Shown: one piece after another, positions 23,361 through 33,349 of the stretch
How the letters are laid out: every line of letters starts with the position of its first letter
Numbering within the stretch: position 1 is the stretch's first letter
Assembly: GCF_040183065.1 (NCBI RefSeq)
Contig: NC_091119.1
Location: 209,156,298-209,220,297 of the forward strand
From: Periplaneta americana
Taxonomy: Eukaryota; Arthropoda; Insecta; Blattodea; Blattidae
Reading direction: 5' to 3'
Length of the DNA stretch: 64,000 nt
Position numbers and translations under genes: made by a program
The notes under the pieces: model-generated
Database searches by the model: none
Seen by the model: the letters and a program-made list of their open reading frames with translations, nothing else
Told to the model about the DNA's origin: nothing

Positions 23361-24271
23361 TCTGTATCTTCGAATTCGGCGAACAATTTTATTATTCATG
23401 TATGCACTGAAGCAACAGCTGTTTGAAGAAAGGGAAGGATATGGAGTGGATGAAGGACAATAACAATGTATACGGTAATAACGTAGTTTGAGAGGTAACA
23501 ACTATCTTCGAAATGAGTTGAAACACTGAATGATTCATTGTTGTGTAGAAATTCTCTCTGCGGATTGCACATATCCATTTTCGGTTAAGGGAATCTTTAC
23601 TCAGAGGAAACCTGAAGCACAAACAGTCGTATAAGTACAATAGTTTGTCTTCTGTAACATAATACGGGCCAAAAATGTTGTAGAAATTAAAGATTAACTA
23701 ATCAGTGAAATGTAACATTCCTTCCTTCTTTATCTTTACATCTGTGTGCATTGCTGCAATTGAAAATAGCACACGAACCAAGCAAATGGCCGCCCGTCGG
23801 CTGTTCAATTTGGGAACATAACACTAGCGCCAGTGAGCGGTCTAGCGGTTATTTAGTAAGTCTATGGAGCTACGAGGGCAAAAGTGTGGAAACATTTTCG
23901 GAAAAATTGGCCCAATCACACTCTAAGATTTTCTGATGATTCGTAGAAGCTAGTCCAGGATGCGGGGGACAAAGGCTAATTGGGATTTCCCGGTCTCTGA
24001 TTGGGTCAAACATCCTGATAGAACTAATATTTAACCCTTGCCGTGACTTTCGGTGAAGTCCGGAGGACCCAATTAGTCAAATCCACTCTCCTCATCTCCA
24101 CGCTTGGGCCCCCTGGAATCTAATAAGATGCGAAAGAGATAGTGGTGTGCGGAAAGCAACGGGATGTTACCGCATTTAGGCCTATCCTTCCCAAGAAAAA
24201 CTGCAAACATGAACAAAGGAAACTTTTAATAGAAGAAGAAGGATCTTCTGCGCACCTCTGGAAAAAGAACT

Positions 24272-24655
24272 AAGGAAGAGACTAGTGAAGTGCTTTGTGT
24301 GGAGTGTGGCATTGTATGGGGAAGGAACACGGACATTACGACGAAATGAAGTGAAACGAATTGAAGCATTTGAAATGTGGATGTGGAGAAGAACGGTGCG
24401 TGTGAAGTGGACAGACAAAATAAGAAATAATACTGTGTTTGAAAAAGTGAGTGAAGAAAGAATGATGCTGAAACTGATTAGAAAGAGAAAAAAGGAATTG
24501 GTTTGGTCTCTGGTTGAAAAGAATAATAGACGACATTAGGATATGTGGATCATATGCGGAGACTAAGAGGAAGGCAGAAAATAGGAAAGATTGGAGATTG
24601 CTGGGTTTGCAATGAAAGACCTGCCCATGGGCAGAACACTTATGTATGTATATTC
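24272..24655 (+). pseudogene. LINE 3' fragment (C-terminal tail of the ORF)
   Basis: Plus-strand frames read FVWSVALYGEGTRTLRRNEV and R-I-E-A-F-E-M-W-M-W-R-R-T, the C-terminal region of a LINE polyprotein after the reverse transcriptase. After 24530 it continues in another frame to a short 3' UTR ending CCCATGGGCAGAACAC. A small copy of this 3' end lies at 36765-36850. It is 5' truncated. Confidence 0.75.
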
Positions 24656-25029
24656 AGAATGCCTGGAATATCGTGTCTAAGAACAGTCGCTATTTGCAAA
24701 GACTAGTCGATTCCATGCCCACTCGACTGCAAGATGATCGAGATAAGAGGAAGATAGACTAAATATTGAATTGTGGCTTTTTGTTTTGCTTTTTGAACGC
24801 TTAATTGTTTGAATGTTTTAAGGCCGACGCCAGTAAATTTGTTTTGTTTATGCCACGAAAGATATTTTTATTGAGAATAAAATCTTTTTTCTTTCCATTT
24901 GCAGCCACAATATCATAATGATAAAGTCATGGCATAATATGTTAATTACTAGAATAATCGTAAAAGAGAAAGGAGCCATTATGCATAGTTTGTCTCTCTC
25001 AAAAACAGAACAAAAAAGAACATAAAAAG

Positions 25030-25095
25030 CACGAGGTTGTAGTCGAACCCAGGACCTCACGAATAAGAGGCCGGAACGCTACCATTACGCTATCG
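25030..25095 (-). other. tRNA-like module at the right end of element A
   Basis: Minus strand: CGATAGCGTAATGGTAGCG (A-box) and GTCCTGGGTTCGACTAC (B-box). It lies about 155-215 bp inside the right terminus, mirrors the module at 20176-20226 and faces inward. The B-box core TCTGGGTTCG/TCCTGGGTTCG is shared by the two modules. It is followed by a T-rich tract, as on the left. Confidence 0.6.
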
Positions 25096-25248
25096 AATAA
25101 CACACAAAATACTTCAATTATACCTGTAGATATCAGGCAACGTGGTCCAACAACATTTAGGCTAACATCGCCTGTCTCCGAATTGTAGCGAAGATACCCG
25201 AAGGGAACTTTGTTTCAGGAGAGCGGCCACTTTTTCTTTTGACAGCTG

Positions 25249-25510
25249 TACATCGTTGAATGGTTCCATTATAATGGTAAATATTGTCGAATATAAACAT
25301 AGTCGTATGGATTCTGTATTACGGTGATCATTGTTAACTATTACGTCATTGTATGGTTCCATTAACATCGTCGACTATAAACATGGTCGAATGATTTCTT
25401 TATTAGGCCTACGGTGATCATTGTTAACCATATACGTAGTTGTATGGTTCCATTATTACGGTAAATATCGTCAAATATAAACGTGATCATATGGTTTCTT
25501 TATAATGTTT
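25249..25510 (+). repeat. Satellite array, right remainder
   Basis: Three increasingly diverged 94-bp units resume exactly where element A ends (TACATCGTTGAATGGTTCC). The last degrades near 25510. They show that one array was split by the insertion. Confidence 0.9.
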
Positions 25511-25919
25511 ATAAGATCATACTGGATAATCACTTGAGCTGGAAAACATACGTAGAAAATAATATGTATGTATGTATCCAATGCCTACGCGGGTTCCGCA
25601 TATTGCAGATAGATGGCAGGACGTTGACCCATTTTCTAGTTGCAGACCACTTCGACGGGCAATGCTGTACATGATGTGTATCTGTGGAAAGTTATGGTGT
25701 GTACTAGGGATCGTGTATGTGTAAGTGTTCGTGTAATTGTAGTGCACGGAATGGGTGATGATGATGATGGTGATGATGAACGGAGAAGGGAAAACATGGT
25801 GCCGACACGTAGCCTACCCCTTTCGAAAAGCACTAAGGGTGCCGCCACGCTTAACATCCCTGTCCAACGGACGAATCAACAGTGAAATATGCCTTCTCTT
25901 CAGATGCACTGCAGAGATA

Positions 25920-26100
25920 TTTGGGATTTAACCCAGGCATATTGGTGCACAATTAATGATTAGAAGTTGTGCAACGCCATCTCTCCTAGTCCCAAGGTAA
26001 AAATTTTACATGAAAATTTCTGATCCTGCCAGCGGTCGAACCCAGCCTGCTAGTCTGAAGGCAGCACGCTACCACTTCTAAATGGGCTCTGCCTGTTATC
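25920..26100 (-). mobile_element. tRNA-derived SINE-like element
   Basis: Minus strand: TAGAAGTGGTAGCGTGCTG (A-box) and GCTGGGTTCGACCGCTGG (B-box), followed by a body rich in A/T (GAAATTTTCATGTAAAATTT) to about 25920. No second copy or target duplication was identified in the window, so the family is unassigned. Confidence 0.5.
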
Positions 26101-26539
26101 CCCCGAATTGACGATATAAACATCGTAAAATGTCACACTTTGCATACTTTCATTCTAAACGAAATATAGATTAATATTCTGGGTCAACTCAGCTTAAGCT
26201 AAATACATTTTAGTTTTACAAAGGAAGACTCTAGACATAATGGGCAATGACAGTTATCCATAAAAGGACACCATGTCAAAAGATATTGTAAAATTTAGAT
26301 ACATTGATCTTACCTTGTGCCTTATTATATTATAATTTGTTGATGTTCCAATTAGTACTAAATGTTTCTTGAATTTATCATGAAACAACATTTTCGACAC
26401 TAATATGAAGGGTGCATTTCCGCGAATACCTCGAAATAGGCATTGTACGCATCACAATATATACAGTAGGCCTACTTCATGTTATGAAAGAGGCTTTAAA
26501 TGGCGATACGGTCCAAATGAAATCCAACCATTTTATTTG

Positions 26540-27810
26540 TGATATGTAGGATAAATGTATAAGGGTACACTACATCAGTTATTCATAGATTTCAAAAAGG
26601 CATATGACTCAGTTAAGAGAGAAGTTTTATATTATATCCTTATTGAATTTGGTATTCCCAAGAAACTAGTTCGATTAATTAAAATGTGTCTCAGTGAAAC
26701 GTACAGCAGAGTCTGTATAGGTCAGTTTCTATCTGATGCTTTTCCAATTCAGTACAGACTAAAGCAAGGAGATGCACTATCACCTTTACTTTTTAACTTT
26801 GCTCTAGAGAATGTCATTAGGAGAGTCCAGGATAACAGAGAGGGTTTGGAATTGAAAGTGTTACATCAGCTGCTTGTTTATGCAGATGACGTGAATATGT
26901 CAGGAGAAAATCCACAAACTATTAGGGAAAACGCCGGAATTTTACTTGAAGCAAGTAAAGAGATATGTTTGAAAGTAAATCCCGAAAAGACAAAGTATAT
27001 GATTATGTCTCGTGACCAGAATATTATACAAAATGGAAATACAAAATGTATGACTTGACGCTTTCCCGGCGTTTGATGTAGAATAACTCTTCTCGGGTTC
27101 TCAGCCATCGAAAGCTTGGAAGCAAATCTCCAACTCACCTGGCTGAGAACCCGAGAAGAGTTATAGAAATATAAAAATTGGAAATTTATCCTTCGAAGAG
27201 GTGGAAAAATTCAAATATCTTCGAGCAACAGTAACAAATATAAATGATACTTGGGAGGAAATTAAACCTAGTATGGAAAATGCCTGTTATTATTAGGTTG
27301 AGAGGCTTCTATCATCCAGTCTGCTCTCAAAAAAGTTGAAAGTGAGAATTTATAAAACAGTTATATTACCGGTTGTTCTTTATGGTTGTGAAACTAGGAC
27401 ACTCACTTTGAAAGGAACAGAGGTTAAGTGCGTTTGAGAATAATGTACTTAGGAAAATATTTGGGACTAAGAGGGATGAAGTTACAGAAGAATGGAGAAA
27501 GTTACACAACGCAGAACTGCAAGCATTGTATTCTTCACCTCCCATAATTAGGAATATTAAATCCAGACGTTTGAGATGGGCAGGATATGTAACACGTACG
27601 GGCAAATGCAGAAATGCATATAGAGTGTTAGTTGGGGGCCAGAGGGAAAAAGACCTTTGGGAAGGCCGAGACGTAAGATGGGAGAATATGAAAACGAGTT
27701 TGAGGGAGGTTGGATATGATTGTAGATACTGGATTAATCTTTCTCAGGATAGGGACCGATGGCTGACTTATATGAGAGCGGCAATGAGCCTCCTTAAAAG
27801 CCATAAGTAA
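26540..27810 (+). pseudogene. LINE endonuclease-reverse transcriptase relic (RTE-like)
   Basis: Plus-strand reverse transcriptase truncated at its 5' side. Blocks in order: [18 protein letters not shown] (first catalytic Asp), an [15 protein letters not shown] block, [10 protein letters not shown] (catalytic YADD) and [16 protein letters not shown], then after a foldback insertion (27056-27165) the thumb and C-terminal region with V-E-K-F-K-Y-L, V-V-L-Y-G-C-E-T, SRRLRWAGYVTRTGKCRNAY and RDRWLTYMRAAM. Stops and frameshifts occur near 27300 and 27400. The first half is still open for 167 codons. A separate piece of the same 3' end lies at 41090-41185, reversed. The clade call is from memory of these motifs. 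Confidence 0.82.
27083..27164. repeat. Foldback insertion with 24-bp perfect arms
   Basis: ATAACTCTTCTCGGGTTCTC followed by AGCC (27083-27106) is the exact reverse complement of 27141-27164, with a 34-bp loop. With its left flank it interrupts the LINE reading frame between the RT core and the thumb. It is probably a small foldback or MITE-type element. Confidence 0.8.
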
Positions 27811-27965
27811 CTATGCACGATAAATTGAAAAATGGTACAGTGAAATTAGCATTGAGAGAAAAATGTTTTTCAGAGGGAAATGGAACACTATGCTGAATAA
27901 TTATTATTTAAATTTTTCGTCTCAATATTTCTAAATATTCCACTCCCTCCAGCCAGAAACAGTTA

Positions 27966-28135
27966 CCAGGAGGTCACTCTATTGTTAAATGATTCCCGTT
28001 TACTTATTGTAAACAGATACCGGATGATCATCTTATTGTTAAATGATTCCCAGTTATTGTAAACAGGTAACAGATGATCACCGTAATGTTTAATGAATCC
28101 CGGTTGTCCTGCAGAGCGCACTTTGGGAACCACTG
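27966..28135 (+). repeat. Three-copy tandem repeat ending in a hAT-like terminus
   Basis: A unit of about 55-60 bp, with ATTGTTAAATGATTCCCGTT and TATTGTAAACAG then ATGATCA, occurs three times between 27966 and 28105 with small changes. It is followed directly by GCGCACTTTGGGAACCACTG, which looks like a hAT terminal inverted repeat read outward. The rest of the element was not found. Confidence 0.5.
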
Positions 28136-28591
28136 CCTTAGATGGTCATCTGCAACGCTTCTTGCAAACAGCGGAGCAGATATCCTGACATTGAAAAGAT
28201 ACCTACTGTCTCTGAAAGGTATGTGGAGAATTCAAGATATCAGTCGCAAATCTTATCCTAAAGGGAGGAGAGCAGAATTCTGTGGCACACATTTGTTGCT
28301 GGTATGTCTGGATTCTGAACTCAACCCATGTAGATGTGAGCATGCAAAATTGGAACATTTCAATAAAATTTTCTTAATGTTTTTTCTTAAAAAGCTATAT
28401 TTGTTTTATTGTAGTAAAAAGAAAAGTGTGTTATGAAAGTATGGTATAAAATACTTCGTAACACGTTGCTATGGAATCTTACTATACAATAATAAAGTCA
28501 AAGTTTTGCAATGTCAACTGAAGTTCTTCTTTTGCAACATTTAGTAGACAAAAAATGTTTTAAAATTTATCTAAAAATAAAAAAAAAATAA

Positions 28592-28630
<39 letters not shown>

Positions 28631-28639
28631 TGTGATGGG

Positions 28640-29080
28640 GTTTTTTAAAAAAATGGGTGAAACTAGTGCTGAGGTAGTTCCGGTGATTTCGGAAGTGAAA
28701 ATAGTTGAATTTATAAGGGATTTTTTTTTTTTTGTGGAGATGCAGTTGATCGTACATGCAAGGTGTATACGCAGAAGGTAACTCTGCAGGAAGACCACTC
28801 CACGATTTTCCAATTTTTTTTTTTCACAAACGACGAAGTTATGCTCGATTTCTATTACCTTTTGAAAAAGATAATAGAAAAAAAATTCGGAAAAATATAA
28901 TTTCAACTGTAACCTAACATAACCTAACCTTAACTTATCCAAAACTAAGCTAACCTGGTAATGTTGTGTTAGCTTAGTTTAGGTTAGTTTTGCTTGGGTT
29001 ACTGGAGAAACGAATGTTAAGGTAGTTCCAGTGATTTTGGTAAAAATTGTTAAATTTGTAAGGGGGTTTCTTGCTGAGAT
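28640..29080 (+). repeat. Repeated unit with GGTAGTTCCGGTGATTT motif
   Basis: CTGAGGTAGTTCCGGTGATT through AATTTATAAGGGATTTTTTT occurs at about 28668-28740, again at about 29015-29070, and inverted at about 54785-54850. Between the first two lie CCTAACCTAACCTTAAC-like tracts and their inverse (GGTTAGGTTTAG-like). This family of non-coding repeats is unassigned. Confidence 0.5.
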
Positions 29081-29130
29081 GGATTTCAAAAGTAAAGGAT
29101 TTTATAGGGAAATATTTCAAGAAAAGTAAA

Positions 29131-29208
29131 TGAATCGGGGATTACAGAAACAGCACATGTCATTTCACACAAATAGTGACATGTGCTGTTTCTGCAATCC
29201 CCGATTCA
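29131..29208. repeat. Near-perfect 32-bp hairpin, pre-miRNA-like
   Basis: The arm 29131-29162 (TGAATCGGGGATTACAGAAA, then CAGCACATGTCA) pairs with 29177-29208 with a single mismatch across a 14-base loop. The geometry would suit either a small foldback element or a microRNA precursor. The near-perfect pairing argues more for a recent inverted duplication or a siRNA-type hairpin than for a conserved animal miRNA. Confidence 0.6.
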
Positions 29209-29344
29209 AATGTAAATTACATGTGAAATGAGAGGTGCGAAGTAATGGAGTAGTTTCTAGTGAAGGAAAGGAACGTAGAGACATAAAACATATGATACAA
29301 TGTAATGCGAAGAACTCAAAGCCTGTATTAATCCAATAATCACT

Positions 29345-29605
29345 CTTTGTAAATACGAATCTGTGACAGGTTAGGGTAGATTAGTTTAGGCTTTTGTCAT
29401 GCCTTGCATATATGTATGTGACATGTTAGGTTAGTATAGGCTTTTGTTATGTCTTGTATATACGAATCTGTGACAGGTTAGATAACTTGAATTAGGCTTT
29501 TGTTATGCCTTGCATATACGAATCTGCAGGATATACAAAGCATAACAAAAGCCAAACTAACCTAACCTGTCACAGGTACATATATGCAAGGCATAGTGTA
29601 CATGG
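29345..29605. repeat. Tandem 70-80-bp repeat with an inverted last copy
   Basis: ATACGAATCTGTGACAGGTT and TTAGGCTTTTGTTATGCCTT recur three times in direct orientation (29350-29520). A final copy at about 29527-29600 is inverted, so 29480-29560 forms a hairpin with arms around GGCTTTTGTTATGC. Non-coding. A related sequence lies near 54740-54780. Confidence 0.65.
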
Positions 29606-29739
29606 GAAAATTTCAATATACGGATACCTCACTGACAATTATCTTAAAATACTAGAAAAATACTAAAATGAGCAGATTTGTCTGTGTTTGTCGAATACAC
29701 ATCATCGTGCTTACGAAAAGACACTTAGGAACGATTATA

Positions 29740-31010
29740 GATAGACAGACAGACAGACAGATAGATAGATTTTTATTAAGCCGTAAGAATGACAAGCATT
29801 CATGGCATCGTCAGTACACAGAAAAGTGACAATACATAATATAATACATCTAGTGCTAAATATGCTAGGATACAGAATTACAAATGTTTTAATTTATACG
29901 CTGAAGGTGAGAACATTTCCGGCGACACAAGCTAATATATACAACTTATTATACATAGAGCTTAATACTAATTAAACTTAACATGTAAAAGTCAATCTTA
30001 ATTGTACCAATTTCAGAATACACTAATTCAGATATAGGCCTACTAATATTTTTCTTCCAAGCTAGAGCCAATGTGGCACTGTCCCATGCAGTCTCTCTTT
30101 TCTCTACCCAGTCTTGGCTTTAACTCTACCTGACTTAAAATCATCAAAGGTAGTACCCGGAGGAGAATGTTAAATACTAGAGCTTTAAATTTAGATAATC
30201 ATTTGTGCAAAGTGGCAAGTGTTTTAATAAAATATTTTTTTACCTCTTTTTTAATTTTCGCATGTTAAGGTCTTTAATATTTTGTGGGAGTTTGTTATAA
30301 AGATTGCTGCCTCTATGTGATAAACTGTTAATACTTCTGGTAAGTCTGTAGTAATTCAAATGTATGTTCCTGGATGTTCTGGTACTATACGCATGATAAA
30401 ATGAATTTGTTTTAAAAGAGTCTATATTTTGATAAATGTAGCACATTACCTCTAGTAAGTTATATATGTGCAGGGCACAGGTAGAATTTTTAGTTCTCTA
30501 AAAATGCTTATACTTTCAGATCGGATAGGGACTTGCTTTATAATTTTAATTATTCTCTAACTGCAATTGGAGTACCTGTATAGATTTTGGTGAAGACTCT
30601 CAAGTAATAATGCCATATGATATTATTGAATGAACGTAGCCAAAGTAGACTCATTTTAAAAGCTCCATGGGTGATATTTTCGCAAGAATCCGGAAAGCAT
30701 AACACAGACGACTTAGCTTCTCAATTAAATGCAGAATGTGTTTTCCCATGTTGGATTGGAATCTATCTATACCCCTAAGAATTTAGTGCATTCTACTTCC
30801 TTCATTATGGTATTATTAAGTACTATATGGATCTGTTCAGATGGCTGTTGGTTAAATGACATGTAGACAGTTTTATTTACATTTAATTTCAACTTATTAT
30901 TTGCTAGCCACTGTTCTAGTTTTGTTGTCATTCCATTAATTTTTATTTGCAAGTTATAGTAATTCTTACCTTTATATTTTTCCTGCAGTACATTAAAAAA
31001 CAGAAGCAAC
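29740..31010 (-). pseudogene. LINE 3' half (RT thumb, C terminus, 3' UTR)
   Basis: Minus strand. At 31009-30767 is the palm/thumb part of a reverse transcriptase (LEQWLANNKLKLNVNKTVYM, then E-C-T-K-F-L-G-V). At 30446-30240 is the C-terminal tail with R-G-S-N-L-Y-N-K-L-P-Q-N-I-K-D-L. A 3' UTR of about 450 bp runs to a (GATA/GACA)n tail at 29740-29772. The catalytic YADD lies upstream and is missing, so it is 5' truncated. Frame breaks occur between the two blocks. Confidence 0.75.
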
Positions 31011-31019
31011 TGTTAAAAA

Positions 31020-31740
31020 CAATATCCGGATAAACTCTAGAACACGGATTGCACCCTACCCAACGTAGAAACAACATGTTAATTTAAATCAAATTCTCAT
31101 CTCTGCGATCTTTGAATTCTTTGACCAATCTCCCGCCCTTGACTTTCTCTTCACTTCTCGTTTAACGACACTGTTGCCAACCGAGTTGAGCTGCTATGTC
31201 AAAGAGTCTTCGACTTGATGCCGGCTTCGCTTCTCCTTTACCGGCCTTGACAATTCATTTTGATCCCTAGTTTATTTAGCGTCTCAATGAGATGAATACG
31301 GATTGCACCCACAGACAAGCTCCAAGACACTAGGGGACGGTGTTATTTGTCAATGGTGGGAACTATGATCTAGGACTATGGGTAATATCGGGTGGGGTGG
31401 GAAAGGCAACGTAAGATTAGAGGGGAAAAAATTACCTGCTTGAGGGTAATTTCCCTCTTCCCTTTCTCTTTCTCTCCTTCTCTCTTTTCCTCTCTTCAAT
31501 CGGTGGTTTTCTGTTTTCTGTACTTCTATGTTCTTATTGTATATTTTTTTCATGTTCATCTTGTTGATCTTCTTTGTTGAATCGTCAGCAGTCTCTTTGG
31601 AGAACACGTGTTCTTGGTTGAAAAAATTTCGGAAGTAATATATATATATATATATATATGTTACAACAGGTGTGCTAAACGTTAGGAATGTTACAATAGG
31701 TGTGTAGCACATTAGGTTAGATTAGGTTTTTTTAGGTGTG
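31020..31740. other. No gene; (TA)n tract and partial MITE end
   Basis: It contains an ACACGGATTGCACCC motif near 31040 and TACGGATTGCACCC near 31298, which match the ends of the MITE at 32450-32660; a pyrimidine-rich tract at 31440-31500; and a (TA)n tract at 31640-31660. There is no convincing coding frame. Confidence 0.4.
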
Positions 31741-31858
31741 TAAGAATATGAATGGTTAACACAGTTGGCGACACTGCAATCATTCTCCCACTCCACCTCA
31801 AATAACGTCACAACGACGGAATATGGCCGCCTTCTTCCTTCAAGTACGACGATTTTCC

Positions 31859-31955
31859 TATATAAGTAAGGAACCTATGTAGGGCGGGTTGCGTGGGACC
31901 ACAGCTCTCCCAGTGATCACAGCGAGTTTCTACTACTCCACACTACAAAACTAAG
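31859..31955 (+). promoter_or_regulatory. TATA promoter and non-coding first exon
   Basis: TATATAAG at 31859-31866 is preceded by AACGTCAC (half CRE, near 31804) and ATGGCCGCC (near 31823). Transcription should start around 31890-31912. The resulting exon would end at 31955 with a donor CTAAG|GTATTT. The next acceptor, TTTGTTTCAG at 32181-32190, fits. No ATG-led frame lies in this exon, so it is likely 5' UTR. All inferred from motifs. Confidence 0.5.
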
Positions 31956-32201
31956 GTATTTTCAGTGTTTGCTTTTAATTTCCTATACTGGCTGTAAAGT
32001 AGTACAAATTTACCTATAAAATAATAATGTTAAATTGCCGGAGATATTTATTATTTTTATAGACTCGTGGATAGAATTCTCCCAGGAATATTTCACAAAC
32101 GTCGATTATACTGAAATCCTTTAATTGTTCTATGAAATGTAGTGTTATTAATGCATTATATGATACTAGCCTACTGCTGGTTTGTTTCAGTTAATAGACA
32201 A

Positions 32202-32322
32202 ATGGCGGAGTTTTACACTGTGAATGTGCTGCAGTGTACCGGTACTGACGGAAATCGGATAGTAATGAGAAGGCCTGGTTATTCCTGTTTCCTGTGCCAA
32301 GTAATGCAGCACAACTTAAAAG
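32202..32322 (+). CDS. First coding exon of an unrecognised gene
   Basis: The exon starts after a good acceptor (GGTTTGTTTCAG, ending 32190). The ATG at 32202 sits in CAAATGG, and 40 codons follow to a strong donor (AAAAG|GTAAGC, GT at 32323), leaving phase 1. The product begins MAEFYTVNVLQCTGTDGNRI and includes C-F-L-C, a possible zinc-binding knuckle half; there is no signal peptide. I do not recognise the family. Upstream lies a plausible TATA promoter with a non-coding exon. A candidate last exon with matching phase 1 acceptor is at 48588-48721; joined, the protein would be only about 84 residues, so either there are further exons or the gene is small. A MITE and a LINE RNase H fragment lie in the putative intron. 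Confidence 0.55.
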
Positions 32323-32449
32323 GTAAGCAATGTCGTTGGCATAAGTTCAATGCAAATATAACCTTATATATCTTCAGTAAATAGTCAGGGTTGGAATTGG
32401 TAAGGCAACAATAACCCTAAATATTTTTGAAATCGGAATTTGAATACTC

Positions 32450-32660
32450 GAGATGGATAAACTCCAGAACATGGATTGCACCCTTTCCCTCTTACTTCAA
32501 AATTCCAACCTTGTGCACACAAAATAAATTATTGGCACTGAAAAGTGCCTTTTCGTAAATATAATGATGCGCATTCGACAAACGCAGACAAATCTGCTCT
32601 TTTTAGTATTTTAAGACATAATTTGGTAGGTGCAATCCGTGTTCTAAAATTTTCCTCGAT
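32450..32660. mobile_element. Small MITE-like element
   Basis: AGAACATGGATTGCACC at about 32465 and its inverted counterpart GGTGCAATCCGTGTTCT at about 32632 bound about 200 bp of non-coding DNA. The inner part (32535-32615) is repeated, inverted, at 29640-29730. The same end motif occurs alone at 31040 and 31298. Confidence 0.5.
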
Positions 32661-33040
32661 GTAGATGTTTTGTAAGACAGTCATGACCAGTAATGTCTGA
32701 ACATGGCCACAGCAGATTTTCGTGGTAGGTCAGGAATGGTTTTTAAATTTTACAGTCAATTGTTCCATCTTGAATTTCGATGTTCAGTTGGAGAATTAGT
32801 GTGGTGATTGCTGTTAATTTTCCTTTTGATAACTCGTTTTATGGACTCATGAAAAACTGTAGTTCTTGTTTATGTTTAATATTAGTTCCTTTATTGGCCA
32901 ACATATCAGCTTTCTCATTACCATATATTCCACAATGGGCTGGGATCCATTGGAGAACTAAGGTCTTATTTAATAATGTTAGCATAATGTTATTTATCTG
33001 TTGTAGATGAATAGATTTGTTTGCATTCTTCTTCAATGGT
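32640..33040 (-). pseudogene. LINE RNase H domain fragment
   Basis: Minus strand: TLVLQWIPAHCGIYGNEKAD then M-L-A-N-K-G-T. This is the C-terminal RNase H motif (W-I-P-x-H, N-E-x-A-D with the last catalytic Asp). Downstream, in shifted frames, are P-R-K-S-A-V-A-M-F-R and L-S-Y-K-T-S, typical of the tail after RNase H in Jockey/I-type LINEs. It is 5' truncated and broken. Confidence 0.75.
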
Positions 33041-33089
33041 GATTATTGATTATTAATTTTATAACTAATGGTGGGTACTTTTAAAAATG

Positions 33090-33345
33090 TATATCGTCGT
33101 TGATTTTGTGAAATCTCGTATGCGACAGTACAGAGCATAGTTGTCAGGGGAAAGGAAAAAGTAATTAAATGTCAATAGGTCTACACTGGTCCTCAATGAT
33201 GTCATCATATTGACCAACGTTTTCTACCGAATTATCTAATATCCTTATGTAGGCCTATTGATATGTAATGACTTTTTCCTTCCTCCTGAAAGAATTATGC
33301 TCTGTACTGTCACATAGGAGGTTTCATAAAGTCAATGACGATATT
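33090..33345. repeat. Foldback MITE with about 90-bp arms
   Basis: The left arm (33090-33180: ATATCGTCGTTGATTTTGTG ... GACAGTACAGAGCATA ... GGAAAAAGT) pairs with the right arm (33245-33345) at roughly 80 percent by eye. The central loop holds GATGTCATCATATTGACC. No coding capacity. Confidence 0.7.
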
Positions 33346-33349
33346 CAAC

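Larger units (their letters stand above)
20027..25248. mobile_element. Large TA-flanked, Tc1/mariner-type element A inserted in the satellite
   Basis: Both ends carry a terminal inverted repeat: CAGCTGTCAAAAAAAAAAAA then GTGGCCGC at the left, and CAGCTGTCAAAAGAAAAAGT then GGCCGC (reverse strand) at the right. Each is flanked by TA, and the satellite unit continues across the insertion, which fixes the boundaries. The 5.2-kb interior has no intact transposase, so the element is non-autonomous or composite. It holds a tRNA-like module near each end (20176-20226 and 25030-25095), a hairpin-bearing minisatellite (20250-21317), a third tRNA-like sequence (21435-21515), a compound microsatellite, a SINE and a LINE fragment. 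The remaining sequence (about 21520-22560 and 23360-24270) has no recognised gene. Confidence 0.75.
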
